Shown here piece by piece: positions 16,181 to 28,170 of a stretch of DNA of 64,000 nucleotides. This stretch comes from Taxillus chinensis (Eukaryota > Streptophyta > Magnoliopsida > Santalales > Loranthaceae). The stretch's first letter is position 1. Each line of letters starts with the position of its first letter. The stretch is taken from positions 6,548,062-6,612,061 of the forward strand of contig CM042085.1 of the NCBI GenBank assembly GCA_023512835.1, read 5' to 3'. A model generated the notes under the pieces. That model made no database searches and was not told the origin of the DNA. It was given only the letters and a program-made list of their open reading frames with translations. The translations under genes and the position numbers were made by a program.

Positions 16181-18819
16181 ATGTTTGTTTGTTTGTTTGT
16201 TTTTTAAGGAAAATGAGGCCATGGGGATTTGGTCATCATCAAATTGAGGTTTTCTCCTATTCATATAGAAAACAAAGTCACTTAAGGGGACCAAACAAAA
16301 GGTTGAGGCTGCCGTGCAAGTTTCAGGCCGAAATGGTTTACTCTTTAGAGCCTGTCCGGGGCATAAACATCGCCAAATATTAGAATTTAAGGACCTATCC
16401 TAAAATCAATTGGCTCTAGTAGTTGAGACTATCTTTAGATCTATATTAAGCATATTATAATTGATTACTTTTTCCACGCTCTAACAACAAAAGGCCTGGT
16501 AGGAAGGCTGACTTGATGATGCACTGTTTGAAAATTATGCGAAAAATTGGATTGAACATTCACTCCTGCAGCGAAGGAATCTAATGAGTACAAGAAGATA
16601 CTGAATTACCTCAATAAAACTTATGAACCTGTCAGAGCAGGAAGCGCTGTAAGGCTTATTACATTCCTGCACACTGTGGATTTAATTATGTAACTGAACT
16701 CCTCACCAATCAATGAGATAATAGAACTTAATTACACTTATTTCAATGCTTGGGAAACAAAGTGCCCGGAAAAAAGCAATGATTCGAGTGTTTCCCTCTT
16801 CTGAAGTAATATAGCAAGTACTACACTTCGATGTTGTCCAACCCGCCATCCTCACTTGAATTCCAAAAGCAAGGCTTGCCATCGAGGCCGGAGTAGAGGG
16901 TGAGCTTGACGATGGAGGGGCATGCGGGAGGCGTGGAAGGCCGCATATATAAGCGGAGAAGGTGAGGACGAGGATCCAAATCTGATGGTAGAGGAGGCAT
17001 TGAAGGTGTTTTAAAATCCAATATGAAACTTTGATAAAATTTAACTAAATTTTTTAGAAAATAATATTTTTAATCAAATTTTAACATTGGACGGACATGC
17101 ATTATGGCTTCTTGTTTTGGTGGCCCACGGATCACGTAATTAAGGGTAACTGATGACTCCATAATTTATTTAAAATGGCCACAAGCACTTGCTTTTTGGA
17201 CGTTGGGGCCCGAGGTTTCTGGCCATTCAATGTGAGCGCAGAAAACAGTATCATATATTGTGTGACATCATTATTCCGATAAAAATACGATTATATCATA
17301 GAGCTCTTTGTTACATAACATAAACATTGGGAGTGGATTCGGTACCATCACCGTTATTTTGTTTTTGATTTTCAAAAATTATCATTAAATTTTATTTTAT
17401 TTTTGGTTGCTGTTTTTTGCTTTTGTTTTTAGTTTGCCGGAATCTCGTGCAGGAGTGGAAAGCTCATGCGGGCGTCGCGCTAGGGCTGGAGGTCACGTTG
17501 GGTGGGCATTGCGCCAGAGCAGGAGGTTGCGCTAGGCGGGCGTCGCGCCAGGGAGAGAGGTCGCAGCGGGCAACAGAGTATTGGGGACGGCAAATCGAGC
17601 GCTAAGTAGGAGTCGCACACAGGGATGGCGAACCAGGGGGGTTGCAGCGGCAAGCGGCGACGGAGTCACCAAAAAACAAGTGAAAATAAAAAAACACCAA
17701 ATAGAAAACATCCATAATGTGTTTTTATTTTTTTGCATTTGAAAATAACTAGTTTCCAAAAATTTTAAAAAAAAAAAAACAAGTACAAAAAAAAACCAGG
17801 GATTTTCTGTATTTTAATACAGAAAAAAAACAAATAACAATATTTATTTTAAATATTAACTGTTAGATTAATAAATATGCATATAAATTTTACAGCAATT
17901 CAACAGCCGATTTATGTGTAAATTCAACTGAAATAAAATAATAAATAAATAAATATAATTTGTTTATTCATTTATTAATTACTTTCTTTTAATTAACTTT
18001 GACATAAATAGACATATTTATTAATATATTAATATTTAATATAATGATTAATTTTTGAAAAATATCTATGATTCGAAATAGCAAAAGTTTATGGCTACTA
18101 TTCAATTCTTCAGAAAGTTATGTGGTCCTGCAATTTGTTTTCCATGATAGTTGGGTCTGCCGTTCAATTCTAGACAATCGACTGCTGAGTATATATGGAA
18201 AATTCAAGAAGACAATGTACACTGCAGGATCAAGCACTCATGTTGTCTAAGTGTTTGGCATCCAAATCATTAAGAAACACTCCACAGTAAGCGGTGTGTG
18301 CCTTCATTCTCTTTTCACTAAGCTTCTTGGATCTACATCTATAATAATGCAACGAGTACAGGTGAGATGAGGCCCTGATAATGCATGTATTTCAAAAGCC
18401 GATGGAATGTTGCAGCATTCGAGATAACTCATAAGGAGAAACAGAAAATGTTTCGGATCGGATGCTTTGTAGTGGTACTGACTTTAAGAATAACAAATCG
18501 TTCTTGTGACAGCAAATAATTTGAATATGCAATGGGTTATAAAAGTTAAAAGTAAACTCGAGCAATATCAATCTTAAGGACTCTCAAATCTGCTATTTCT
18601 ATTCCAGCTTCCACAATAACATCGATCCCACACTGCCTTTGGCATTAAAGGGGTTGAAATGGAACCCAAGAACACAATTTTTGGGATCAGAAATGAACCC
18701 GACAACACAAACTTTCACCATCCATTCCGTGGGATGCTACAATTACAACAAGCACAAGTAATCTTAGGCAAATTAGTCAACTATTCCGAAGGACGAGAGA
18801 AAAGACTTGCAGGGCAAGA
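16181..18819. other. Intergenic DNA, including a GC-rich repetitive islet
   Basis: A (GTTT)n run lies at 16183-16202. Parts of 16480-16700 may be further PPR debris but are not readable. At about 17440-17650 a GC-rich islet repeats the word 'gcgggcgtcgcgc' in imperfect tandem form and is flanked by T-rich and A-rich DNA, like a non-autonomous element. From about 18300 the sequence is the 3' flank of the minus-strand GT29 gene. No intact gene was seen. Confidence 0.4.
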
Positions 18820-19956
18820 TCATTGATACAAGGACACAGGAGGAAACCTGAACTTGTTTGAGATGAAGGGGACTGCCTGCGGTTGCACAACCAGATCGTG
18901 ATAAAATGCATACTCGGCCTCATAATCATGCAAATGAAGCTCCTGCTTTTGGTTGCTGTGGTAATGGTGCTTGGCCAAGGCCGATTTCCCAAAGCCAAAG
19001 ATACTGACTCTATTGCATATTCCTAGAGCCAACATAACAGCTTGCATCCCGGAAGAGTAATGAAACATGGTCCCTTCATGGGTGGAGCTCCATTTCTCTA
19101 AAGGCCTCCCCAGATCCTCAACAAATCGCTTCGCAGAGTAGTATTTCACAATCCGGGCACACAAGAGGTCAAACCTCGGGTCCGTGATGAGCAGCGGCCC
19201 TCTGTGAGAAGAGTTGCAGATCATGTAGTCCAGGAAATGAGCAGGCTGACAAATGTACATTACAATTGGGACACCCAGCCCGTAGGGATGGCAGAAGCAA
19301 CCTTCTCTCCGCGCGCACAGATGCAAAATGTTGCTGTTGACAAATGAGACATTGGTTTTTGACCCAACATGACGCTGGTAGTTCTTAACCCTAGCATTGT
19401 TCAGCCGAACCACAACCTCATGGCTGTCAATGAGCTCTCCATAATCCTTGTGCAACAAAATCCCACTATTCCCTACAACCGCACAAGACGAGTACCGGGG
19501 CGCTGAGCCATCGATGGGATACTTTACCAGACGAGCCAAATCGGACATAATCTCCGGCTGGTGCCGCCGGTTCCGCGCCCAAGCCTGCAAAACCATGCGG
19601 AACTGCAACCAGAGCCTATAGAACTTGGGGGAACGAAAATCTATAGGGACCCCATTGGAGGTCCTAGGGTTCTGCGGGTAGGGCCGAAACCTCCGCCACG
19701 AAGAGATGGATCTGTGGCGCGCTCTGGTGCGGAAATTTCCTTCCAGCAGCTGCTCGATCTCTTGCCTCAACGAGGCCTCTCCCACGTCTATGGCCGCGAA
19801 CTTGAGCAGCGTGGAGTTGAACACCACCGGCAAAGCCTGCGCTTCCACGGGGAACACGTTGCGTTCCGACCGCAGCGTCGCGAAACCGAAGGTGACAGTA
19901 AACGCAATCGCTGCGACTAGGAGAATGGTGGAGAGCGGATGAACCGAACGCTTCAT
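18820..19956 (-). CDS. GALT29A: Sialyltransferase-like GT29 glycosyltransferase, GALT29A type
   Basis: A single uninterrupted ORF of 378 residues starting MKRSVHPLS. It is a type II Golgi membrane protein: short cytosolic tail, hydrophobic anchor at about 9-27, then a lumenal catalytic domain. The sialyl L-motif region (about 154-198) contains SSCAVVGNSG. The S-motif (about 296-323) contains HYSSGMQAVMLALGIC, with C158 and C314 as the likely conserved disulphide pair. Motif III is HHYH at 330-333, followed by HDYEAEY (343-349). Plants make little or no sialic acid. The Arabidopsis relative GALT29A is a beta-1,6-galactosyltransferase acting on arabinogalactan-protein side chains, and its length (about 398) and start MKRSV agree with this one. 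The other Arabidopsis paralogues (the MGP2/SIA1 type) cannot be excluded without a tree. Confidence 0.85.
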   Translation of the reverse strand: MKRSVHPLSTILLVAAIAFTVTFGFATLRSERNVFPVEAQALPVVFNSTLLKFAAIDVGEASLRQEIEQLLEGNFRTRARHRSISSWRRFRPYPQNPRTSNGVPIDFRSPKFYRLWLQFRMVLQAWARNRRHQPEIMSDLARLVKYPIDGSAPRYSSCAVVGNSGILLHKDYGELIDSHEVVVRLNNARVKNYQRHVGSKTNVSFVNSNILHLCARREGCFCHPYGLGVPIVMYICQPAHFLDYMICNSSHRGPLLITDPRFDLLCARIVKYYSAKRFVEDLGRPLEKWSSTHEGTMFHYSSGMQAVMLALGICNRVSIFGFGKSALAKHHYHSNQKQELHLHDYEAEYAFYHDLVVQPQAVPFISNKFRFPPVSLYQ

Positions 19957-20030
19957 TGAAACAAAACGCGTAGGTGGCGAGGCCTTCGTGGGTCGCTAGA
20001 GGACGACGCGACGAGGATTCTCAGATCCAT
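19953..20030 (-). CDS. Upstream ORF overlapping the GT29 start codon (ATGA junction)
   Basis: In the presumed leader an ATG at 20030 opens 25 codons that end in a TGA overlapping the GT29 ATG as ATGA. The peptide would be rich in Ser, Arg and Pro and is not a known conserved peptide. If the leader is unspliced here, ribosomes finishing this uORF would stop exactly at the main start, which allows termination-coupled reinitiation or repression. Whether the transcript includes it is not shown by the sequence. Confidence 0.35.
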   Translation of the reverse strand: MDLRILVASSSSDPRRPRHLRVLFQ

Positions 20031-20267
20031 GGCATTGGAAGCGAACACGGAGCACAGACCTGGCACCCCAATCCAAACAGAGCTGCGAATCGAGAACAAA
20101 CGCAGATTCAATCGCATCTATGAACACACCATTGTAGATCATTTAACAACAACTCATATCATATCAGACCCTAGCGCGAGGATCAAACTCAGATGAGTCA
20201 GATCCAAACGCAAAAGCAACGCGGGTAACAACAAACATTGTAGATCATTCGAGCAACTATTCAAAAC

Positions 20268-20390
20268 CTAAGATTGATCCATTTTCTTCTCTTCTGAGGG
20301 AGGCGACGGTGAAGAGGAAGAGGGAGACGAAGATGGATGAAGGAGACGATGGCAGTGAGTCGGTTGGGACTCGGACTCAGACTCGGCCAT
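20268..20390 (-). CDS. Possible second uORF in the GT29 leader
   Basis: An ATG at 20390 opens 40 codons starting MAESESESQ, Ser/Pro rich, ending in TAG. It lies 312-434 bp before the GT29 start and is closed off from it by stops. It could be a leader uORF or a chance ORF in a GC-richer promoter. No homology was recognised. Confidence 0.2.
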   Translation of the reverse strand: MAESESESQPTHCHRLLHPSSSPSSSSPSPPSEEKKMDQS

Positions 20391-20856
20391 GATGAATGGG
20401 TGGGCGCAATTTGAGAAAAACCGAATGGCTATCAGTTCCATCGTGCGATGATTCCCTCTTCGCTGCTATTTTAAATTTATTTTAAAACCAACCAGAGAAG
20501 ACAAGCACACATAATGGAATAATTTAATTTTAAATTTAGTTTAAAAGTTTGAATTGGATGTTAATTTCATCTTGCGGTTAATTTCATTTTTTAAAAACAA
20601 ATTAATGATGCATGGTGGCCGCAGGACTATATATAACAAAATTCTTTTACTTTATTTTAAAAATATTTTTAATGTATTTCATCTTTTAAATATTTTTTAA
20701 ATATATTTTTTTACATATATTAAATGAAAAAAATAAAAAAATTATAATATGAAAGAATAAAAATAGAGATGTGAAAGGATAAACAAAATATATCAATTAG
20801 TGTATTATTTATTTTCTAAAATAGAGATGAAGATTATGAAGTTAGTATGAATGTCC
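20391..20856. other. Upstream region of the GT29 gene
   Basis: Presumed promoter of the minus-strand gene. A TATATATA match lies at 20625-20632 but is about 670 bp from the start codon, so its use is uncertain. No other gene was seen. Confidence 0.35.
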
Positions 20857-20859
20857 TAA

Positions 20860-21336
20860 GAGCATGCATATCAGGTTTGACTTTTTCATTCATATTTAGA
20901 AATGAACAGTATATTTATTTCTTATAATTTTTTTTCTTTTAAAACTCTCTACATCTTATTTTTTTTCTATATCTCTATTGTTTTAAATAATATTTTTATT
21001 ATTTATTTAATACTTTTTATCCCTCCAACTAATCAAAAGTTTACATGTGTAAAAATATATATTAAAAAATTATATGAAAATGTTTAATGATAAATAGTTA
21101 ATCCTCAAATATGATAATTCATCATTCATTTTTTTATCTTTATACCTTATTTTCTGAAACTTGATGTTGATGCTCCTTTTTTCAAATCTGTAAATTTTTT
21201 CTTAAATTATAGAAAAATGTTGATTATAGCAAACCTAATATGAATGCTTTAATATATAGGTTTTTTTACAAATTTACAAAAAAAAATCCCAAATTATAGG
21301 AAAACATTGATTATATCAAATCTAATGAAGATGCTC
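20860..21336. mobile_element. Tourist-like MITE with a duplicated right end
   Basis: A 477 bp AT-rich element. Its left end reads 'gagcatgcatatcaggtttga'-like, and the reverse complement of its right end reads 'gagcatcttcattagattt', forming imperfect terminal inverted repeats. Both sides carry TAA (20857-20859 and 21337-21339), as expected for PIF/Harbinger insertions. Inside, the last roughly 50 bp occur twice: the block ending 'gaatgcttta' at about 21200-21252 mirrors the block ending 'gatgctctaa' at 21289-21338. It has no coding capacity. Confidence 0.55.
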
Positions 21337-21339
21337 TAA

Positions 21340-23300
21340 AATAGGCCGATCTAGTTCGGTTCATTATGGAGCGGATCTAAACAGACTGATTCATTTCTTC
21401 TTACTAGTAACTCATTAAATTTAATCAGGCATTATTTTTTATTTATTAAAATATTATATTGTTTCTCACTGTATTTACTTTTTTATTTATTTTTCTCTTA
21501 TCACATTTATTTTTTATTTAAAATAATATTTTAATTAATAATTGGTGAAAATATTTACTTTTAAAAATAAATTATTTTTTAAAATCTTTTTTATAAGAAA
21601 TTTGAGACAAGTGGTATCAAAATAATTAATTTGAAATCTCAACATGGCTTGCCCAGACAACTTTATTTCATTTAATTGGATTTTCCCACTAATATAGTAT
21701 AATAACAACATTTACATATATTAATCTAGGTGGCATGTATTGAGACACAGATTATTTATGTCTGTTTTTAAAATATTAGTATGTATAATTCTTAATATTT
21801 TATATTTTAAAATACTTATGACATTTTAAAAATTCAAAAGTTTTTATGTACTAATTTTATTTTTTATTATTTCATAAGTATATATATATATATATAATAT
21901 TTATATTAAGATGTTTAAAAAAATCATTATATGTATTAGGTTATTTTAGAAATTTATTATTATTTGTGATAAATATAACAACAAAGAATATAACAAAAAT
22001 AATAGAGCATATATGTAATTAATTCTTTCTAATATGGGAGGGAGAAAGGTACAGAGTAAGAGGAGAAAATTCCATTTCTATCATATCTTTGTTAGAGAGG
22101 AAGTGTACAAATATTTATATTATGATTAGATAATAGAGAAAAATTTGTGTTCCTCCCTAATTGATCGACTTTTCAACACTTTCCCTTATGATATCTATCC
22201 TTACAATTTGTATACTTGGTTGTAGGAAAAAATTAGTTAAAAATCTTGTTGGTTCCTATGGCTAAAAGGAAAGGTAAATAAGTTAGAATTCAAACTAAAA
22301 CTATTATGTACACATATTATAGTGAAATATTTTACTTATTAAAACTATTTAGTTTTAATGAATTTATTAAAAATTAGCTATTTTTTGAATCTTGTAGAAC
22401 TTCTACAATGTCTAATTAGTATGGCAATGATTATCCGTCCTTTTAATAACTACATCAAAGATAATAATATAAAACTTCAAAAAGCATAGGTTGATAAAGT
22501 TTTGTTATTTATAGGGATGAGGTAGTTTGGTGCTTCACTGAGATCTATTAGACTCTTTATATGATTTGCAATCTTTGAAAAACTTTTTGAATGCAAAGGA
22601 AAAAAAGTATTTTAATGATCAATCAGTTTTGTTGTATTATATTGCTTAATCAGTTCATTAACTTGACTATCTTTTGTTAGTTTCTTATTAACTTATTGTT
22701 TAAAGATTGACAATTGTTGAGAGATTCTTTTGGTATGAAAGTTTAATTTTCACAAATGCCCATAATTCATGAAGGTAGTCATTTGATTGTTGTTATATCA
22801 TTCCTTATTTCATGACTCATCTATTAATCTTATCAATGTCATTTCCCTTTTGACTTATCCCATTGATGTGATTGATATCCTTACATTATAAAAGATGATC
22901 ATTTGATCATCTCAATTTTTTTTATTATCTTATCCATTTAACCTTTTTTTTTTCATATTCTCATATATAATAATCCATTACATGGTGGTCTCACAAGTTA
23001 ATTTATCATATGAAAATGTTACGTTTATCTTTAAAACATTATTTAAGGACGATTTAATATCTTACAGGCTTATTTGATGCACAACTTAAATTGCAAGTTC
23101 AAATTTGTTGAATGTTAACTACAAGTTTATGAGCCAAACATTTAACTAAAGTTTATACACACTTAAAATTACACAATTATAAATTTGAATATTGTTTTTT
23201 ATTATGCAAGTTGGTAATATTCTTCAGAACAAAAGTTGGTTGATGAAAAATTTAAACTATAAGTTTAAAGGGCAATGGAACTGCAATAATAATACTTCAA

Positions 23301-23366
<66 letters not shown>

Positions 23367-24358
23367 AAGATTCAATATATTTATACACTATAAATTAAAT
23401 TAATTGTTTAATATTACAAATTAAATTTATTAGGTAGGCCTTAAAATATTTGTTTTAATTATAATTAGTAAGATAAAATTATAAACATACAATGTTTGGG
23501 GGGAGGGGAAGCTTAATAATTTTCAATTATAAATGTTAATAATTTAATTTTTGAAGAATTTATTATGTAGCTTGCTATATAGTTAAATGAAAAAAGAGCT
23601 TAAAAAGGCATAATTCCTCTCGCATGCAATTTTTTAATTTATTTTTAATTAATTTTTAATAAATTATTTCTATCAATTCATAGTTATTCAATTTCATTTT
23701 CAATTATAAATTTTAATAATTTGATTTTGAAGAACTCATTTTATTATAGTATTCAAATGAAAATGAAAGTGCATTATAAATCTTTGATCGTGTAAATCTT
23801 TCATCATAATCTAGGACGGGCTTTATTTGATTGATGTGAATTATTTTTAAAAATATAATTATTTTTAGAATAAATTCATATGAATTTATATAATTCATAA
23901 ATATTTTTAAATTATATCATCTCACTTTTTAACAACTATGATTAGTTTGCATTCGTTGTACTTTTTTCTGGTTAGCATTTTCACATATATATATATATAT
24001 GTATGTCATGCGTGGACGATGCATAAAAACTTATTTATTATGAAATATTATTTGAAGATTTTAGCCATGCTATAATTAAATCCACTTATTCGAATGGTTA
24101 GGTGTCGGCATATACGAATCCAGCTAAGCTTATTTAGCGCTATAATTATAATTATTGATGATGTTCCCTTGAAATAATAATCATTGAATGAAAGCCATTT
24201 GAAGTAAATTTACAGAAGAAAGAAAAATGGGTTTAACAGCAATATTATTACAGATACATGAAAGCAAACCCCAAGCCCCGCCGTGGCCACCGTAGCAGAC
24301 GCCATAACAGATCAACAATGGCAGCCAGCTAGCCAGCCAGCCAGCCATGGTTATATGA
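21340..24358. other. AT-rich intergenic DNA, no gene seen
   Basis: Long AT-rich tract with (AT)n runs at about 21877-21897, 23305-23366 and 23987-24000. None of the open frames resembles a protein. The last 100 bases or so are the 3' flank of the minus-strand SAP gene. Confidence 0.55.
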
Positions 24359-24874
24359 TCAAACCTTATGCAGCTTGGCAGCTAAAACAAGCGGATTGGC
24401 CTTGGAGATGGCCTCTTTCCCGGCCGCCTTGTAGTCAAACTCGCACGCGTGCTTCTCCGGGTACCGGTGGCGCCCACAGAACGTCAACCCGCACCTGCAC
24501 ATGAACCCCGTCAACCCCACGCGCCGCTGGCATGCCCGGCACCTCCCCGGCCGGGCATCCCCCGCTTGCTCGGGAGACGCTTCCCCTCCCACAGCCGCCT
24601 CCGCCTGGACTAGTCCTTTTCCGGCAGATTCCTGCCCCAGAGCCGCCGGAGAGGAGGCTGATGCCGCGGGCGGCGGCAATGACGACGAGGTAGCTGCTGC
24701 TGCGGCGGCGAGGGTCTTTTTGACGGCGAGTTTGGCGGAGGAGGCCTGGTCCTCCTCCAGGCGGAGGTCTCTGTAGCATTTGGAGCAGAGGTTGTTGGTC
24801 GCAGGGCTTCCGAAGAAGCCACAGTTATTTGCACACAGACGGTGGCCTTCCTGGCATCTTTGCTCTTCCGCCAT
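24359..24874 (-). CDS. A20/AN1 zinc-finger stress-associated protein (SAP)
   Basis: A 171-residue protein with an intact coding exon. The N-terminal A20 finger uses C14, C18, C30 and C33. The C-terminal AN1 finger uses C112, C115, C126, C128, C133, H136, H142 and C144 and ends in a family-typical tail (KANPLVLAAKLHKV). A long Ala/Ser/Pro linker (about 55-105) joins them. Plant SAPs of this layout are about 160-180 residues. They bind ubiquitin, some act as E3 ligases, and they are induced by cold, salt and drought. The start was chosen because it is the first ATG, follows the (GA)n leader, and gives the usual MAEEQRCQ-like beginning. The coding exon is uninterrupted, as in most SAPs. I cannot assign a SAP number. 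Confidence 0.92.
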   Translation of the reverse strand: MAEEQRCQEGHRLCANNCGFFGSPATNNLCSKCYRDLRLEEDQASSAKLAVKKTLAAAAAATSSSLPPPAASASSPAALGQESAGKGLVQAEAAVGGEASPEQAGDARPGRCRACQRRVGLTGFMCRCGLTFCGRHRYPEKHACEFDYKAAGKEAISKANPLVLAAKLHKV

Positions 24875-24882
24875 TTTTCTTT

Positions 24883-24902
24883 CTCTCTCTCTCTCTCTCT
24901 CT
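24883..24902. repeat. (GA)n tract in the SAP leader
   Basis: A GA/CT dinucleotide run just 5' of the SAP start codon on the minus strand. GA-rich leaders are common in plant stress genes. A second, longer GA run lies at about 25386-25424 and a third at 25523-25543. Confidence 0.8.
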
Positions 24903-24924
24903 CGTCTCTTGGATCAATCACAGC

Positions 24925-25339
24925 CTGCAACGCCCATTAATTAAGTATATTTTACAACAACGAAAAAAAAAAGCAAATTCACGAACAGCAAATCTTAATT
25001 TACATGTTTGTTAAGTGATTTTCATAACTAAACCGAAATTGGTTCGGCAGGTCGTCCTTCACTTCCCTCTAATTTATCCGGAACCAAATAGATATTAACC
25101 AACTTAGAAAAAACAACAACAACAACCACCACCACCACCACAATAACAATCAACAATCAGGCATTCAACAGCCAACTACCCATAAAAAAAAACACACACA
25201 CACACACACACAAACAGAGGAAAAAACATGTAATTAATATATTTAAAATAGACGCAATAATAAGAAAGGAGCCGACAAACAAGCCATGAATGATGAAACT
25301 AAAGACCATTATTAAGGTAAGAGAAATTAAGAAACTTGC
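24925..25339 (-). other. Predicted 5' UTR intron of the SAP gene with GC-AG borders
   Basis: On the minus strand the donor reads CAG|GCAAGT, the classic consensus of the rare GC-type donor. The acceptor reads GTTGCAG|GC, preceded by TAATTAAT-like branch-point context. The resulting 415 bp intron would lie 50 nt before the start codon, and a leader intron is common in plant SAP genes. I found no GT donor of similar quality nearby. No transcript evidence is available. Confidence 0.5.
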
Positions 25340-26720
<1,381 letters not shown>

Positions 26721-27734
26721 AAATACATAAAAAATATTTTTTTAAAAAGAATATCAAATTCAAATAAGATTCAAGCTTTAATTTCAATCAAATAAAGTCA
26801 CGAAGTCAAAAACAAAAACAGCTATCAAACAGCCATTAAAATTAAAGGATTTATTTTTAAAATTTAATTATTTAAATGATAATATTTTTAAAATGAAATA
26901 TATAAATTATATTAAAATTTTAATTACTTCAATATGTAATTTATTATTGCATATTAAAAATAGTAACTGGAATTATATTGGCATGTTTGAATTTATAATT
27001 TTGAAAACATAGTATGTTTGATAGGAAATAAAGAATGTGTTTTAAAATTAGTGTGTTGTTTTAAAATCGTTCCAATAAATTATATAAAAACATAATATGG
27101 TAGACCCACGTAACAGGGAAAAGAGAAGATTTATTTAAATAATAATAATAAATTGAGTCACTAACAACAATTAAATTTAAATTTAAAAATAAAAACAACT
27201 AAAATATATTTTCAAAAATACATACTTTTTCAAATTAAATTTTGAATAAAGTATTATTTTATTTAAAAAGCAGATGTACCAAATACCTGATTTTTATTTT
27301 TGATAATAAAATTATCTTTTCAAAATTGCTAACCAAACCAGGCCATGGAACTTTATTATTATTTTTTAAAATTTTATGAATTAAATTTTTATCTAAGTTA
27401 AAATTTAAAAATAAATTCTATGGCATGGCAGCTGTAGGTGTTTTCTCTCTAACATCAAAACTTGCAATGATAACAAGCAACAACTTTACCAACAGCTTTA
27501 GTTTTAAACAAAATTTCATCATATAATTTGAAAATAATTCTAAATAGTCATCACGATGTATGGTAGATGAGCAACAAATTATAAAATACACAATATTACA
27601 AAAACAGTGCGGTTTTCTCTGGTGTAATAGACTAATAGGTTTCCCTCAAGTTGCACCCACAAATTATATCTTCAACAACCTCCAGCAAAACAACTTTTGT
27701 GCTTATTTACAGATACCACAAAAAGCTGAGGTCT
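26721..27734. other. AT-rich intergenic DNA, possible MITE debris
   Basis: The phrases 'attttgaataaagt' and 'caaaccaggcc' (27238-27345) recur in related form at about 50265-50300 and 61430-61480, suggesting a dispersed non-autonomous element. No borders could be fixed and no gene was seen. Confidence 0.3.
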
Positions 27735-28140
27735 GAGAACTGGGCAAGGCAGCTACTCCAGATCAAAATGCAGCTGCCGAAGCTGCTGCTCGGTTAGTTC
27801 ATCAGCAACTCTAATCTTGGACAACCTTGCAATCCACTCCTTCATCTTAGTCTTCCCTTCAAAGTCTAGCGGCAAAATAATCAACTTTCTTAGTGAAGCT
27901 GCCAGGCCTGACAGGAGAGGGCGCACCATGATCAAAAACCACCATGTTCAATTTCAGTGAGTCCATTGAATCTTTTAATGCAGTGAAAATTTGTTTAAAA
28001 TCCAGCTCTGACACCAGTTTAATTAACACCAGTTCATATTTTTGGGGCTTATATGTTACAAGTTTAAGCATCATGATCAACTGCCACCATGTTCAATTTC
28101 AATAAGTACATTCAATGTTTTAATGCAATGAAAATTAGGC
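27735..28140 (-). pseudogene. Broken VPS28 (ESCRT-I subunit) gene fragment
   Basis: The minus strand encodes pieces of the VPS28 C-terminal domain: DSMDSLKLNMVVFDH (about 27925-27975), then RPLLSGLAASLRKL, DFEGKTKMKEW and ADELTEQQLRQLHFDLE down to 27756. VPS28 is a roughly 210-residue ESCRT-I subunit of endosomal sorting. Here the first two pieces are in different frames, offset by one base near 27930. A stop follows HFDLE, and the bases after it resemble the family's AALP ending, as if a short internal segment were lost. The N-terminal two thirds is absent. A second, partial copy of the LKLNMVAVD region lies at about 28075-28140. It is clearly not functional. Confidence 0.8.
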
Positions 28141-28144
28141 TAAA

Positions 28145-28170
28145 GGGGGGGGGGGGGGGGGGGGGGGGGG
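28145..28170. repeat. Poly(G) run of 26 bases
   Basis: Twenty-six consecutive G next to the VPS28 pseudogene. It is capable of G-quadruplex formation, and is also a typical site of base-calling error. Confidence 0.9.

Noticed and set aside
24090..24125. Possible tRNA gene, from the box-like words 'tggttaggtgtcgg' and 'acgaatcca'
   Set aside because: No cloverleaf can be folded and the spacing of the A and B boxes is wrong. No other tRNA, rRNA or snRNA gene was seen in the window.
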